From NCBI RefSeq assembly GCF_001724815.1, contig NZ_MEDO01000004.1, positions 31,973 to 95,972 of the forward strand: a stretch of 64,000 nucleotides of DNA. Direction: 5' to 3'. This stretch comes from Arenimonas sp. SCN 70-307. GTDB lineage: Bacteria; Pseudomonadota; Gammaproteobacteria; Xanthomonadales; Xanthomonadaceae. Under the pieces are notes generated by a model. That model did not search any database. It was not told the DNA's origin and saw only the letters and a program-made list of their open reading frames with translations. The translations under genes and the position numbers were made by a program. Every line of letters begins with the position of its first letter. Within the stretch, counting starts at the first letter, position 1. Below, in pieces: positions 27,611-37,101 of this stretch.

Positions 27611-27697
27611 AGAAAGGGGGTCAGGTTCACTTTTCGGGAGTAGCTGTTTCGCAAATGCGAAGTCCGCCTCCCGAAAAGTGAACCTGACCCCCTTTCT
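27611..27697. repeat. REP-like palindrome, family A (copy 2)
   Basis: Perfect 30-bp arms (27611-27640 / 27668-27697), each containing GGGGTCAGGTTCACTT, with a 27-base centre that itself holds a small hairpin (TTCGC / GCGAA near 27648-27662). It separates oleA from the convergent ABC genes. Its last two bases are part of the TAG stop of the ATPase gene (27696-27698), the same relation seen at hemY. Confidence 0.9.
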
Positions 27698-28400
27698 ATT
27701 CGTCGCTGGCGATGCGGCCGTCGACCAGGGTGATGGTACGGTCGCACTGCGCCGACAGCCGCGGGTCGTGGGTCACCAGCAGCACCGCGCAGCCGAACTC
27801 GCGGTTGAACTTGCGGAACAGCGCGAACACGTCCGCCGCCGAATGGCTGTCGAGGTTGCCCGTCGGTTCGTCCGCCAGCAGCAGGGCCGGGCGCGTGGAC
27901 AGCGCACGCGCCACGGCCACGCGCTGCTGCTGGCCGCCGGAAAGCTGGTCCGGCCGGCGCTGCTCCAGGCCCGACAGCCCCACCTGCGCCAGCAGCTCGC
28001 GGCCCCAGGCCAGCTGGGCCGGCGTGGGCTTGCCGCCGGCCACGATCAGCGGCATCAGCACGTTCTCCAGCGCGGTGAAGGCCTGGATGAGATGGTGGAA
28101 CTGGAACACGAAGCCGATCGACTCGCGCCGCAGCCGCGTGCGGCCTTCATCGTCCATGCGCCGCGTGGGCTGGCCGAGCAGGTAGAGCTCGCCTTCGGTC
28201 GGCTGGTCGAGCAGGCCCACCACGTTGAGCAGGGTGCTCTTGCCCGAGCCCGAGGCGCCGACGAGCGCCGCGAAGTCGCGACGGTGCAAGGACAGGTCGA
28301 GGCCGTGCAGCACCTCCACCTCGGTCGGCTTGCCGACGTTGTAGCGCTTGCGCAGGCCCTCGAGCCGCAGCACTTCCTGGGCGGCGTCGTGCTCAGACAT
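27696..28400 (-). CDS. ABC transporter ATPase (MacB/LolD type) in the ole cluster
   Basis: 234-aa cytoplasmic ATPase of the type VII (MacB/LolD) class. Walker A is GASGSGKST (48-56), the Q-loop FVFQFHHL, signature LSGGQQQRVAVARAL (153-167) and Walker B with D-loop LLLADEPTGNLDS, then switch His in VTHDPRL. It couples ATP hydrolysis to movement of the FtsX-like permease encoded next. It is the last gene of an operon (adaptor, permease, ATPase) on the minus strand between oleA and oleB. Its TAG stop is shared with palindrome 27611-27697. Confidence 0.9.
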   Translation of the reverse strand: MSEHDAAQEVLRLEGLRKRYNVGKPTEVEVLHGLDLSLHRRDFAALVGASGSGKSTLLNVVGLLDQPTEGELYLLGQPTRRMDDEGRTRLRRESIGFVFQFHHLIQAFTALENVLMPLIVAGGKPTPAQLAWGRELLAQVGLSGLEQRRPDQLSGGQQQRVAVARALSTRPALLLADEPTGNLDSHSAADVFALFRKFNREFGCAVLLVTHDPRLSAQCDRTITLVDGRIASDE

Positions 28401-29595
28401 GGCGGATCGCCTCCACGGGGTCGAGCGCCGCCGCGCGCCGCGCCGGCACCGCCGCCGCGACGATGCCGGTGACGGTGGCCAGCCCCGCGGCCGCCACCGG
28501 CAGCCAGGGATCGACCGGGATGTAGAACAGCCGCGGCCCGAAGGTGTTGAACACCCACACCAGGCCGTAGCCCGCGCCGCCGCCGACCACCGAACCGGCC
28601 AGCCCGAAGATCGCGCCCTGCAGCAGGAACACCTGCAGCATCTGCCGGCGCGTGGTGCCCATCGCCCGCAGGATGCCGATCTCGCGCGTGCGCTGCACCA
28701 CGCTCACGCTGAGCACGCTGGCGATGCCCAAGGCCACGCTTAGCGCCACGAACAGGCTGATCATGCGCGTGCTCAGGCTCTGCGAGCGCAGCGCGTTCAT
28801 CAGCTGCGCGTTGGTTTCCATCCAGCTCTCGGCCTTGGCGCCGGTGAGCCGGGACAGCCGCGCGGCGACCTCGCGTGCGCCGAAGATGTCGTCCACCGTC
28901 ACGTCGATGACGGTGGCGCCGCCGGGCAGGTCGAGCAGCGACTGGGTCTGCTTCATGTCCAGGTAGACGTAGCGCGAATCGAGCTCGCGCACGCCCAGCT
29001 CGAATATGCCGGCCACGTTGAGCACGGCTTCGCGGCCCTGGCCGGCGTCCAGGCGCAGCTTGTCGCCCACCTGCAGGCCGAGGTCGCGCGCGAGCTGGCT
29101 GCCGATCACCGCATCGCCGGCGCCGACGCGGAAGCTGCCGGCGACGATGTCCTCCTGCACCGGGATGATGCGCAGGTAGCGCGCCGGCTCGATGCCCACC
29201 AGCGCCACCGATTCCACCGCCTCGCCGCGGCGCGCGAAGGCCGGCCCCGAGATCACCGGCGACACCGCCCGCACCTGCTCGAGCGCATCGGCCGCCGCCA
29301 CCACCTGCTGCCAGTTGTTGATCGAGCGCAGGCGCTGCGCGCGCCGCGTCTCGAGCAGCAGCTGCACCGCGCCGTCGGGCGCGGGCAGCACCACGTTGTT
29401 CTCTTCGGTGGGCTGGACGCGGATGTGCGCCTGGGTGCCGAGCGTGCGCTCGATGATGTTCGACTGCAGGCCGGTGATCAGTGCGGTCAGGAACACGATC
29501 ACCGCCACGCCCACGGCGATGCCCACGAGGATCAGCGTGCTCTGCGCCTTGCCTTCGCGCAGGAAGCGGGTGGCGATGGTCCACTGCGCCCACAT
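28393..29595 (-). CDS. ABC transporter permease (MacB/LolE type, FtsX domain)
   Basis: 400-aa permease with one N-terminal membrane helix (about 20-40, STLILVGIAVGVAVIVFLTALI), a large periplasmic MacB-PCD domain (about 45-260), then three helices (about 275-300, 320-345 and 370-390) of the FtsX fold. The EIGILRAMGTTRRQMLQVFL stretch is the conserved FtsX coupling region. Type VII transporters push substrates out of the periplasm or the outer leaflet rather than across the inner membrane. It overlaps the ATPase gene by 8 bp and follows the adaptor gene by 5 bp. Confidence 0.88.
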   Translation of the reverse strand: MWAQWTIATRFLREGKAQSTLILVGIAVGVAVIVFLTALITGLQSNIIERTLGTQAHIRVQPTEENNVVLPAPDGAVQLLLETRRAQRLRSINNWQQVVAAADALEQVRAVSPVISGPAFARRGEAVESVALVGIEPARYLRIIPVQEDIVAGSFRVGAGDAVIGSQLARDLGLQVGDKLRLDAGQGREAVLNVAGIFELGVRELDSRYVYLDMKQTQSLLDLPGGATVIDVTVDDIFGAREVAARLSRLTGAKAESWMETNAQLMNALRSQSLSTRMISLFVALSVALGIASVLSVSVVQRTREIGILRAMGTTRRQMLQVFLLQGAIFGLAGSVVGGGAGYGLVWVFNTFGPRLFYIPVDPWLPVAAAGLATVTGIVAAAVPARRAAALDPVEAIRHV

Positions 29596-29600
29596 CGGCG

Positions 29601-30680
29601 TCAGTCCAGCTTCGCCGGCAGTTCCTTGCGCGTGGCCGGGTCCTGGCCAGCGCCCGGCGGGGCCATCGGCGTCGTGCGCACGCGCTGGCCCTCGGCCACC
29701 GGCGCGGACGCGTCGGCCAGCACCACGTCGCCGGGCGCCAGGCCTTCGATCACTTCGCTCAGGGCCAGGCCGCGCAGGCCCAGCGTCACTTCACGGCGCA
29801 CCGCGCGGCCGTCGGAGGCGAGCCAGACTTCGGCGCGGTTGCCGTCGATCGCGCCCAGCGCGTCGTTGGGCACCACGAGCGCCCGTTCGCGCCGGCCGGT
29901 CTCGATGTTCACCGACACGGTCATGTCCTGGCGCAGGAAGTCGGGCACCGGCGACACGGTGAGGCGGATGTCGACCGAGCCGCGCTGCGCGTCGACCGAC
30001 GGCGCGATGAAGCCCACGGTCGCGTCGAAGGGCTGGCCGGGGAAGGCGTCGGCCACGCAGCGGGCCGGCTGGCCCAGGGCCAGCACGCCCAGGTTGCGCT
30101 CGTCGAGCGGCACCAGCACCTCGGTGTCGCCGTCGCGGGCGATCTCGAACAGCACGCGGCCCGGCTGCACCAGGTCGCCGGGCTCGGCGTTGCGGGTGAG
30201 CACGGTGCCGGCGACTTCGGCGCGCACGAGGGCCTTCTCGAGCTGGGCGCGGGCGGTGGCCACGCGGGCGCGTGCGGCGGTTTCGGCCTGGCGGGCCTGT
30301 TCGAGGTCCTCGCGAGCGATGAACTGGCGCTCGAACAGCCCGGCCCGGCGCACGGCTTCGCGGCGGGCCTGCCCGAGCGCGGCCTCGGCCTCGCGCACGG
30401 CGGCCTCGAGGTCGTCGGCGCGCAGCACGGCCAGCACGTCGCCGGGCTGCACGCGGTCGCCCTCGCGCACGCGGCGTTCGAGCACCACGCCGGTCACCGG
30501 GCTGCCGGCCTGGGCGCGCGACACCGCCGCCACGCGGCCGGTCGCCACCACGGTCTGCACCAGCGGCTGCTCGCGCAGTTCGTAGGCGGCCAGCTCGGGC
30601 CCGCGCAGCGCCCCCACGGCCATCCAGCCCGCCAGGGCCGCTATCGGCAGGACGAGCAGTACAAGGCGGCGGCGGGTCAT
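29601..30680 (-). CDS. Periplasmic adaptor (HlyD/MacA-like membrane fusion protein)
   Basis: 359-aa protein anchored by an N-terminal helix (LVLLVLPIAALAGWMAVGAL, about 5-24). Lipoyl-type half-motifs (VTGVVLERRVREGDRVQPGD and the later matching strand) flank a coiled-coil hairpin (AAVREAEAALGQARREAVRR and following, about 112-175), then beta-barrel domains. With the permease and ATPase it would form a MacAB-like tripartite exporter using a TolC-type channel from elsewhere. The gene starts 138 bp from oleB on the other strand. Confidence 0.88.
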   Translation of the reverse strand: MTRRRLVLLVLPIAALAGWMAVGALRGPELAAYELREQPLVQTVVATGRVAAVSRAQAGSPVTGVVLERRVREGDRVQPGDVLAVLRADDLEAAVREAEAALGQARREAVRRAGLFERQFIAREDLEQARQAETAARARVATARAQLEKALVRAEVAGTVLTRNAEPGDLVQPGRVLFEIARDGDTEVLVPLDERNLGVLALGQPARCVADAFPGQPFDATVGFIAPSVDAQRGSVDIRLTVSPVPDFLRQDMTVSVNIETGRRERALVVPNDALGAIDGNRAEVWLASDGRAVRREVTLGLRGLALSEVIEGLAPGDVVLADASAPVAEGQRVRTTPMAPPGAGQDPATRKELPAKLD

Positions 30681-30745
30681 GCGGGCTCCGTGGCAGGGAC
30701 TACCAGCGCGACGATACCCAAACCCCCGTGACGACGTCAGTCACG

Positions 30746-30803
30746 AGAAAGGGGGTCAGGTTCACTTCCGGGCCGGCCCGGGAAGTGAACCTGACCCCGT
30801 TCT
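30746..30803. repeat. REP-like palindrome, family A (copy 3)
   Basis: Imperfect palindrome of about 58 bp. The outer arms carry GGGGTCAGGTTCACTT in opposite directions around a GGGCCGGCCC centre; one base is missing in the left arm relative to the right and the outermost bases differ. Unlike copies 1, 2 and 4 it lies in a divergent gap, between the adaptor gene and oleB, and it covers the position where the oleB -35 box should be (about 30783-30788). Confidence 0.85.
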
Positions 30804-30805
30804 TA

Positions 30806-30811
30806 TAGAAT
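30806..30811 (+). promoter_or_regulatory. -10 box of oleB, leaderless type
   Basis: TAGAAT ends 7 nt before ATG 30819, so the transcript should begin about at the start codon. The -35 position lies inside palindrome 30746-30803 and no good -35 hexamer is visible. Confidence 0.5.
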
Positions 30812-30818
30812 GCGGGGC

Positions 30819-31748
30819 ATGGAAAACCACACTTTCAGCGCCGAACAGGCCCGCGTGCTCGCCAAGGGGCCGTTCCCGGACTACCCCTTCACCCCCAAGA
30901 CCTTCCGCCATCCCAACGGGCTGGCCCAGAGCTACCTCGACGAGGGCCAGGGCGAGGCGGTGCTGATGCTGCACGGCAACCCGTCGTGGTCCTACTACTG
31001 GCGCAAGCTGGTGCTGGGCCTGCGCGACGGCTACCGCTGCATCGTGCCCGACCACGTCGGCATGGGCCTGTCGGACAAGCCCGACGACAAGGGCTACCAG
31101 TACACCCTGCGCAGCCGCGTCCAGGACCTCGACCGCGTGCTCTCGCACGCCGGCGTCGGCGACGAGCTCACCCTGGCCGTGCACGACTGGGGCGGCATGA
31201 TCGGCTTTGGCTGGGCGCTCAAGCACGGCGCGCGCATCAAGCGCCTGGTGGTGCTCAACACCGCCTCCTTCCCGCTGCCGGCGTCCAAGCCCATGCCCTG
31301 GCAGCTCAAGCTCGGCCGCGACTACAACCTCGGCGCGCTGGCCATCCGCGGCTTCAACGCCTTCGCCGCCGGCGCCACCCGCCAGGGCGTGGTGCACAAG
31401 ATGCCGGCCGACGTGCAGCGCGCCTACGAGGCGCCCTACGACAGCTGGAAGAACCGCATCTCGACCCTGCGCTTCGTGCAGGACATCCCGCTGCGCGCCG
31501 GCGACCGCGCCTGGGACCTGGTGGAGGAGGCCGGCAAGCGCCTTCCCGAATACGCCAACCGCCCGGCCTTCATCGGCTGGGGCCTGCGCGACTTCGTGTT
31601 CGACCACCACTTCCTCAAGGGCTTCACCGACGCGCTGCCCAAGGCCGAGGTGCACGCCTTCGAAGACGGCGGCCACTACGTGCTCGAGGACAAGGCCGAC
31701 ACCCTCGTCCCCGCCATCCGCGCCTTCCTGGAGCGCAACCCGCTTTGA
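30819..31748 (+). CDS. oleB: OleB, beta-lactone decarboxylase
   Basis: 309-aa alpha/beta hydrolase of the haloalkane dehalogenase branch. In the Ole pathway OleB decarboxylates the cis-beta-lactone made by OleC to the final cis-olefin. Visible features are the oxyanion-loop [12 protein letters not shown] (51-62), nucleophile aspartate in VHDWGGMIG (D123), cap domain, and catalytic His in [13 protein letters not shown]. Start ATG 30819 is favoured by the -10 box; an in-frame ATG at 30810 would add MRG. The TGA stop overlaps the oleC TTG start (TTGA, 31745-31748). Confidence 0.93.
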   Translation: MENHTFSAEQARVLAKGPFPDYPFTPKTFRHPNGLAQSYLDEGQGEAVLMLHGNPSWSYYWRKLVLGLRDGYRCIVPDHVGMGLSDKPDDKGYQYTLRSRVQDLDRVLSHAGVGDELTLAVHDWGGMIGFGWALKHGARIKRLVVLNTASFPLPASKPMPWQLKLGRDYNLGALAIRGFNAFAAGATRQGVVHKMPADVQRAYEAPYDSWKNRISTLRFVQDIPLRAGDRAWDLVEEAGKRLPEYANRPAFIGWGLRDFVFDHHFLKGFTDALPKAEVHAFEDGGHYVLEDKADTLVPAIRAFLERNPL

Positions 31749-33406
31749 GCGAGGCCTGCAACATCGCGGCGGCGCTGCCGCGGCTGGCGGCCGCGGGGCC
31801 GGGGCAGGTCGCGATGCGCTGCCCCGGCCGTCGCGGGGCCAACGGATTTGCGCGTTACGACGTCACGCTCAGCTACGGCGAGCTCGACCGGCGTTCGGAC
31901 GCCATCGCCGCCGGGCTCGCCGCGCAGGGCATCGGCCGCGGCCACCGCGTGGTGGTGATGGTGCGGCCCTCGCCCGAGTTCTTCCTGCTGATGTTCGCCC
32001 TGTTCAAGGCCGGCGCCGTGCCGGTGCTGGTGGACCCGGGCATCGACAAGCGCGCCCTGCGCCAGTGCCTGGACGAGGCGGATCCCGAGGCCTTTATCGG
32101 CATCCCGCTGGCGGTGTTCGCACGCAAGTTGCTCGGCTGGGCCCGCCGTGCCCGCGTGGTGGTCACCGCCGGCCGCCGCTGGTTCTGGGGCGGGCCCACG
32201 CTCGCCGCCATCGAGGCCGCCGGCGCCGGCGCCGGCCCGCAGCTGGCCGACACGAAGCCCGACGACGTCGCCGCCATCCTCTTCACCTCCGGCTCCACCG
32301 GCGTGCCCAAGGGCGTGGTCTACCGCCACCGCCACTTCGTCGCCCAGGTCGAGCTGCTGCGCGAGGCCTTCGGCATCCAGGCCGGCGGCGTCGACCTGCC
32401 CACCTTCCCGCCCTTCGCGCTGTTCGACCCGGCCCTCGGCCTGGCTTCGATCATCCCCGACATGGACCCCACGCGCCCGGCGCAGGCCGACCCGCGCAAG
32501 CTGCACGACGCGATCGAACGTTTCGGCGTCGACCAGCTGTTCGGCTCGCCGGCGCTGATGCGCGTGCTGGCCGAACACGGCCAGCCATTGCCGACGCTGC
32601 GCCGCGTCACCTCCGCCGGTGCGCCGGTGCCCGCGGCCGTCGTGGCGAAAATGCGCGAACTGCTGCCGGAACAGGCTTCATTCTGGACGCCCTACGGCGC
32701 CACCGAATGCCTGCCGGTCGCCGTCATCGAGGGCCGCGAGCTGCAGGCCACGCGCGAGGCCACCGAGCAGGGTGCCGGCACCTGCGTCGGCCGCCCGGTG
32801 CCGCCGAACGAGGTGCGCATCATCGCCATCACCGACGCAGCCATCGAGGATTGGTCGCAGGCGGTGGTGCTGGGCGCCGAGGCCATCGGCGAGATCACCG
32901 TCGCCGGCCCCACCGCCACCGACGAGTATTTCCGCCGCCCGCAGGCCACCGCGCTGGCCAAGGTCCGCGAGACCCTGCCCGACGGCAGCACGCGCATCGT
33001 GCACCGCATGGGCGACCTGGGTTACTTCGACGCGCAGGGCCGGCTGTGGTTCTGCGGCCGCAAGTCGCAGCGCGTGCGCACGCCCGAGGGCAACCTCTAC
33101 ACCGAGCAGGTCGAGCCGGTGTTCAACACCCACCCCGAAGTGGCGCGCACCGCGCTGGTGGGCGTGGGCGAAGGCACCGCGCAGGAGGCCGTGCTCTGCG
33201 TGGAGGTGGAAAAGCACCTGCCGCAGTACGAGCACGAGCGCATCCTGGCCGAACTGCGCCGGCTGTCGGAAGGCTTCGTGCACACCGCGCGCATCCGGCA
33301 TTTCCTGGTGCACGACGGCTTCCCGGTCGACATCCGGCACAACGCGAAGATCGGCCGCGAGAAACTCGCGGCCTGGGCAAGCAAGGAACTGAGGTGGCGC
33401 CGATGA
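31745..33406 (+). CDS. oleC: OleC, beta-lactone synthetase
   Basis: 553-aa ANL-superfamily adenylating enzyme. OleC uses ATP to convert the 2-alkyl-3-hydroxy acid from OleD into a beta-lactone. The P-loop is [17 protein letters not shown], the A5-type motif YGATE, and the hinge aspartate with following glycine are in [18 protein letters not shown]. The C-terminal lysine region is [17 protein letters not shown] start at 31745 overlaps the oleB stop and is in frame with the whole domain; no ATG or GTG exists nearby. The stop overlaps oleD by 4 bp, making oleBCD a coupled unit. Confidence 0.93.
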   Translation: MSEACNIAAALPRLAAAGPGQVAMRCPGRRGANGFARYDVTLSYGELDRRSDAIAAGLAAQGIGRGHRVVVMVRPSPEFFLLMFALFKAGAVPVLVDPGIDKRALRQCLDEADPEAFIGIPLAVFARKLLGWARRARVVVTAGRRWFWGGPTLAAIEAAGAGAGPQLADTKPDDVAAILFTSGSTGVPKGVVYRHRHFVAQVELLREAFGIQAGGVDLPTFPPFALFDPALGLASIIPDMDPTRPAQADPRKLHDAIERFGVDQLFGSPALMRVLAEHGQPLPTLRRVTSAGAPVPAAVVAKMRELLPEQASFWTPYGATECLPVAVIEGRELQATREATEQGAGTCVGRPVPPNEVRIIAITDAAIEDWSQAVVLGAEAIGEITVAGPTATDEYFRRPQATALAKVRETLPDGSTRIVHRMGDLGYFDAQGRLWFCGRKSQRVRTPEGNLYTEQVEPVFNTHPEVARTALVGVGEGTAQEAVLCVEVEKHLPQYEHERILAELRRLSEGFVHTARIRHFLVHDGFPVDIRHNAKIGREKLAAWASKELRWRR

Positions 33407-34401
33407 AGATCCTGGTGACGGGTGGTGGCGGTTTCCTGGGCCAGGGCATCTGCAAGGCCCTGCTCGCCGAAGGCCACGAGGTGACGAGCTTCCAGCGCAG
33501 CCATTCGCCCGCGCTCGAGGCGATGGGCGTGCGCCAGCTGCGCGGCGACCTCGCCGATGCGCAGGCCGTGCACGCCGCCTTCGCCGGCCACGAGGCCGTC
33601 TTCCACAACGCCGCCAAGGCCGGCGCCTGGGGCAGCTACCAGAGCTACTTCGACGCCAACGTCACCGGCACCCGCAACGTGCTGGCGGCGATGCGCGCGC
33701 ACGGCATCGGCCGGCTGGTGTACACCTCCACGCCCAGCGTCACCCACAGCGGCCGCACGCCGGTGGAAGGCGGCAACGAGGCCAACACGCCCTACGGCCA
33801 CGGCTTCAAGGCGCCTTACCCGACCACCAAGCTGGTGGCCGAACTCGAGGTGCTGGCCGCCAACGGCGCCTCGCTGTCCACCGTGGCCCTGCGCCCGCGC
33901 CTGATCTGGGGCCCGGGCGACACCCAGCTGCTGCCGCGCCTGGCCGAACGCGCGAAGGCGGGCCGCCTGCGTTTCGTCGGCGGTGGCCACAACCGCATGG
34001 ACACCACCTACATCGACAACGCCGCCCAGGCCCACCTCGATGCCTTCAAGGCGCTGGCGCCGGGCGCGGCCTGCGCGGGCAAGGCCTATTTCATCTCCAA
34101 CGGCGAGCCGCGCGAAGTCCGCCGCATCGTCAACGACATGCTGGTGGCCGCCGGCGTGCCGCCGGTGGACAAGTCCATTCCCTACGGCGTGGCCTACGCC
34201 GCCGGCGCGGTGCTCGAAGTGGCCTGGCGTGCGCTGCGCCTGCAGGGCGAGCCGCCGATGACGCGCTTCCTCGCCGAGCAGCTGTCCACGCCCCACTGGT
34301 ACGACATCTCCGCCGCCGCGCGCGATTTTGGCTACGTGCCGCGCGTGTCCATGGACGAAGGCCTGGCGCGGCTTGCGCAGTGGTGGTCCGCGCGCACTTA
34401 A
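33403..34401 (+). CDS. oleD: OleD, 2-alkyl-3-ketoalkanoate reductase
   Basis: 332-aa extended SDR enzyme that reduces the OleA product to the 3-hydroxy acid with NADPH before lactone formation by OleC. The nucleotide motif is [10 protein letters not shown] (6-15). The catalytic Ser/Thr is in [12 protein letters not shown] and the Tyr-Lys pair in [11 protein letters not shown]. Start ATG 33403 overlaps the oleC stop (ATGA). The TAA stop lies in a small inverted repeat (AACAAAC / GTTTGTT, 34400-34419). All four Ole enzymes are intact, so the pathway should work. Confidence 0.93.
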   Translation: MKILVTGGGGFLGQGICKALLAEGHEVTSFQRSHSPALEAMGVRQLRGDLADAQAVHAAFAGHEAVFHNAAKAGAWGSYQSYFDANVTGTRNVLAAMRAHGIGRLVYTSTPSVTHSGRTPVEGGNEANTPYGHGFKAPYPTTKLVAELEVLAANGASLSTVALRPRLIWGPGDTQLLPRLAERAKAGRLRFVGGGHNRMDTTYIDNAAQAHLDAFKALAPGAACAGKAYFISNGEPREVRRIVNDMLVAAGVPPVDKSIPYGVAYAAGAVLEVAWRALRLQGEPPMTRFLAEQLSTPHWYDISAAARDFGYVPRVSMDEGLARLAQWWSART

Positions 34402-34419
34402 CAAACGGCTCAGTTTGTT
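34400..34419. promoter_or_regulatory. Inverted repeat after oleD, possible fatty-acid regulator site
   Basis: AACAAAC (34400-34406) and GTTTGTT (34413-34419) separated by 6 bp. The halves resemble the CAAAC/GTTTG arms of Pseudomonas PsrA sites, but the spacer is longer than the reported 2-4 bp. It lies upstream of the DUF1328 gene and could be its operator. Confidence 0.3.
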
Positions 34420-34493
34420 GGCGGGTAGTCAGCAAAGGGAAGCTAGCGTCGTTGTCGCCCCATCGAGGGCAACAACAAGAAGGAGGGCATCCC

Positions 34494-34649
34494 ATGCTCC
34501 ATTACGCGCTGATCTTCCTTGTCGTCGCCATCATCGCCGCCGTGCTCGGCTTTGGCGGCATCGCCGGCACCGCCGCCTGGATCGCCCAGATCCTGTTCGT
34601 GGTGTTCCTGATCCTGGCCATCGTCTCCTTCCTCAAGAAGGCCACGTGA
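34494..34649 (+). CDS. DUF1328 small membrane protein (YtjA-like)
   Basis: 51-aa peptide that is almost wholly hydrophobic: two helices ([20 protein letters not shown] and [20 protein letters not shown]) separated by a Gly-rich turn, and a basic end (LKKAT). This is the DUF1328/YtjA family, common and often stress-induced in Gram-negative bacteria but of unknown function. AAGGAGG lies 8 nt before the ATG, one of the strongest ribosome-binding sites in the window, suggesting high expression. Confidence 0.88.
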   Translation: MLHYALIFLVVAIIAAVLGFGGIAGTAAWIAQILFVVFLILAIVSFLKKAT

Positions 34650-34687
34650 AGACCGGCGGGTCGGCGCCCGCGGGGGCGCCGGCCCGC

Positions 34688-34693
34688 TAGAAT
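34688..34693 (+). promoter_or_regulatory. -10 box of ubiJ, leaderless type
   Basis: TAGAAT followed by GGCGGC and then ATG 34700. The 6-nt spacing predicts transcription starting at the start codon. Confidence 0.5.
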
Positions 34694-34699
34694 GGCGGC

Positions 34700-35338
34700 A
34701 TGAGCCAGCCCGCCGCCTCGCCCTTCGACGCCCTCAAGCCCCTGGCCGGCCGTGCGCTGGAACAGGCGCTCAACCGCCTGGTCGCGCTCGACCCCGACAC
34801 CGCCGCCGCGCTCGCGCGCCTCGGCGGCCATCGCATCGGCCTCGCGCTCGAGGCGCCGCCGATCGCACTGGAGCTGTCGGTGGACGAAGGCCGGCTCAAG
34901 GTGGGCCCGCCGCGCGAGGAGCCCGACCTCGGCGTGCGCGCCACGATTTCCGGCGTGCTCTCCCAGCTCCCCTTCCTGCGCCCGCCCGGCGCCCCGCCGG
35001 TGGGCAAGGTGCGCATCAACGGCGACGCCGAGCTGGCGCGGCAGCTGCAGAAGCTTGCGCAGCGCTTCGACCCCGACTGGGAAAAACCCTTCGCCGAGCT
35101 GCTCGGCCCGGTGTTCGGCCCGCAGGCCGCGCGACTGCTGCGCGACGCGCTGTCGGGCGGCCTGAAGTTCGCGCAGGGCTTCAGCCGTGACGCGGTGGAC
35201 TACCTGGTCGAGGAGCGCCGCGACGTGGTCGGCAAGGCCGAACTCTCGGCCTTCCACGACGACGTCGACGAACTGCGCGACCGGGTCGAGCGGCTCGCCG
35301 CGCGCCTCTCGCGGCTGTCGCCGGGAGGCGCCGCATGA
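34700..35338 (+). CDS. ubiJ: UbiJ, SCP2-domain ubiquinone biosynthesis accessory factor
   Basis: 212-aa protein with an N-terminal SCP2-like lipid-binding domain (about 15-115, [15 protein letters not shown] and [20 protein letters not shown]) and a C-terminal coiled coil ([20 protein letters not shown]). UbiJ helps organise the soluble enzymes of ubiquinone synthesis and handles their lipid intermediates. The ATGA overlap with ubiB (35335-35338) supports the assignment, since ubiJ-ubiB are neighbours in many Proteobacteria; ubiE is not present here. Confidence 0.85.
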   Translation: MSQPAASPFDALKPLAGRALEQALNRLVALDPDTAAALARLGGHRIGLALEAPPIALELSVDEGRLKVGPPREEPDLGVRATISGVLSQLPFLRPPGAPPVGKVRINGDAELARQLQKLAQRFDPDWEKPFAELLGPVFGPQAARLLRDALSGGLKFAQGFSRDAVDYLVEERRDVVGKAELSAFHDDVDELRDRVERLAARLSRLSPGGAA

Positions 35339-36996
35339 CCCCGCTGCGGGGCAGCTGGCGCGCCATCGGCATCGCGCGCGTGCTGTTGCGGCACCGGCTC
35401 GACGCGCTGCTCGAGGGCACCTCGGTCGGCCGCTGGCTGTGGCTGCTGCGCCCCTTCACCCGCCGCGCCGGCGACGACGACGCACCGCGCGGGCAGCGCC
35501 TGCGCCTGGCGCTGCAGGAGCTGGGCCCGATCTTCGTGAAGTTCGGCCAGGTGCTCTCGACCCGCCGCGACCTGCTGCCGCCGGACGTGGCCGAGGAGCT
35601 TTCGCTGCTGCAGGACCGCGTGGCGCCCTTCCCGGGCGAGCAGGCGCGCGCGCGCATCGAGGCCGGCCTGGGCCGACCCGTGCCGGAGCTCTACGCCGAG
35701 TTCGAGGCCACGCCGCTGGCCTCGGCGTCCATCGCCCAGGTGCACGCCGCGCGCCTGCACGACGGCCGCGAGGTGGTGGTGAAGGTGCTGCGCCCGGGCA
35801 TCGCCCAGCGCATCGCCGACGACATCGCCCTGCTGCGCACGCTGGCGGCGCTGGCCGATCGCCACCACCCGCGCGCCGACAGGATCCGCGCGCAGGAAGT
35901 GGTCAGCGAGATCGAGTCCACGCTTTACGCCGAGCTCGACCTGCAGCGCGAAGGCGCCAACGCCAGCCTCATGCGCCGCACCTGGGCCGGCAGCGACGAG
36001 CTGTACGTGCCCGAGGTGTTCTGGACCCACACCAGCGAGTCGGTGCTGACGATGGAGCGCGTGCGCGGCATCCCCAGCGACGACGTCGAGGCCCTCGACG
36101 CCGCCGGCATCGACCGCAAGGCCCTGGCGGCGCGCGGCGTGCGCGTGTTCTACACGCAGGTGTTCCGCGACAACTTCTTCCACGCCGATGCGCACGCCGG
36201 CAACATCTGGGTCGACGCCGACCCGGCGCGCAAGGCCAACCCGCGCTTCATCGCCATTGATTTCGGCATCGTCGGCCAGCTCGCGCGCCGCGACCAGTAC
36301 TACCTGGCCGAGAATTTCATGGCGATCTTCCAGCGCGACTACCGCCGCATCGCCGAGCTGCACGTCGAGGCGGGCTGGATGCCGGCCACGGTGCGACTCG
36401 ACGAGCTCGAGGCCGCCACGCGCGCGGTGTGCGAGCCCTACTTCACCCGGCCGCTGAGCGAAATCTCGCTGGGCGAGGTGCTGGTGAAGCTGTTCAAGAC
36501 CGCCCAGCGCTACGAGCTCACCCTGCAGCCGCAGCTGATCCTGCTGCAAAAGACCCTGCTCAACATCGAGGGCGTGGGCCGCCTGCTCGACCCGAAGCTC
36601 GACATCTGGGCCGAGGCGCGGCCGGTGCTCGAGGCCATCCTTCGCGAGCGCTACAGCCCGGCCACGCTGGGCGCGGAGTTCCGCAAGCGCCTGCCCGAGC
36701 TGGTGACGCACGCGCCGGACATGCCGCGCCTGCTGCACGAGTTCCTGGCCCAGCAGGTCCGCGGCGAGCACTCGATCAACATGCGCAGCGAAGACCTGGC
36801 CGAACTGGCGCGCATCTCCCGCGCCGGCCAGCGCCAGACGGTGTACGCCATCCTCGGCACGGGCCTGATGATCGTCGCCGCGGTGCTCTACGCGCTCGAA
36901 GCGGGCGGCCCGCGCCTGTGGGGCATCCCGGCCGTCGCCGGCATCGCCGCGCTGGGCGCCTTCGGCGCCTTCCTCGCCGCCTGGCCCCGCCGCTGA
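35335..36996 (+). CDS. ubiB: UbiB, ABC1/ADCK-type atypical kinase for ubiquinone biosynthesis
   Basis: 553-aa membrane-associated protein of the UbiB family, required for ubiquinone synthesis; members have ATPase activity with unusual kinase folds. The invariant KxGQ motif is [16 protein letters not shown]. The Ala-rich nucleotide loop is [13 protein letters not shown], the ATP-binding Lys is in [10 protein letters not shown], the ExD motif in [13 protein letters not shown], the catalytic loop [10 protein letters not shown] and metal Asp in AIDFGIV. Two C-terminal hydrophobic segments (about 502-520 and 527-548) anchor it. Length is normal. It is translationally coupled to ubiJ. Confidence 0.93.
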   Translation: MTPLRGSWRAIGIARVLLRHRLDALLEGTSVGRWLWLLRPFTRRAGDDDAPRGQRLRLALQELGPIFVKFGQVLSTRRDLLPPDVAEELSLLQDRVAPFPGEQARARIEAGLGRPVPELYAEFEATPLASASIAQVHAARLHDGREVVVKVLRPGIAQRIADDIALLRTLAALADRHHPRADRIRAQEVVSEIESTLYAELDLQREGANASLMRRTWAGSDELYVPEVFWTHTSESVLTMERVRGIPSDDVEALDAAGIDRKALAARGVRVFYTQVFRDNFFHADAHAGNIWVDADPARKANPRFIAIDFGIVGQLARRDQYYLAENFMAIFQRDYRRIAELHVEAGWMPATVRLDELEAATRAVCEPYFTRPLSEISLGEVLVKLFKTAQRYELTLQPQLILLQKTLLNIEGVGRLLDPKLDIWAEARPVLEAILRERYSPATLGAEFRKRLPELVTHAPDMPRLLHEFLAQQVRGEHSINMRSEDLAELARISRAGQRQTVYAILGTGLMIVAAVLYALEAGGPRLWGIPAVAGIAALGAFGAFLAAWPRR

Positions 36997-37006
36997 CCGC
37001 TGCCGT

Positions 37007-37083
37007 GTAGGAGCGCCTTGAGGCGCGAATCCGTTCTTTGCCGAAGGCAAAGGCAGAAGATTCGCGCCTGAAGGCGCTCCTAC
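37007..37083. repeat. REP-like palindrome, family D (GTAGGAGCGCC type)
   Basis: 24-bp arms (37007-37030 / 37060-37083) beginning GTAGGAGCGCCTT, with one mismatch, enclosing a second hairpin CTTTGCC / GGCAAAG. It fills the space between the convergent ubiB and M16 genes. The 5' GTAG and GC-rich stem agree with classical REP sequences moved by RAYT proteins in Pseudomonas and Stenotrophomonas. Confidence 0.85.
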
Positions 37084-37101
37084 GGGGCGCGTCGCGGCCG
37101 C

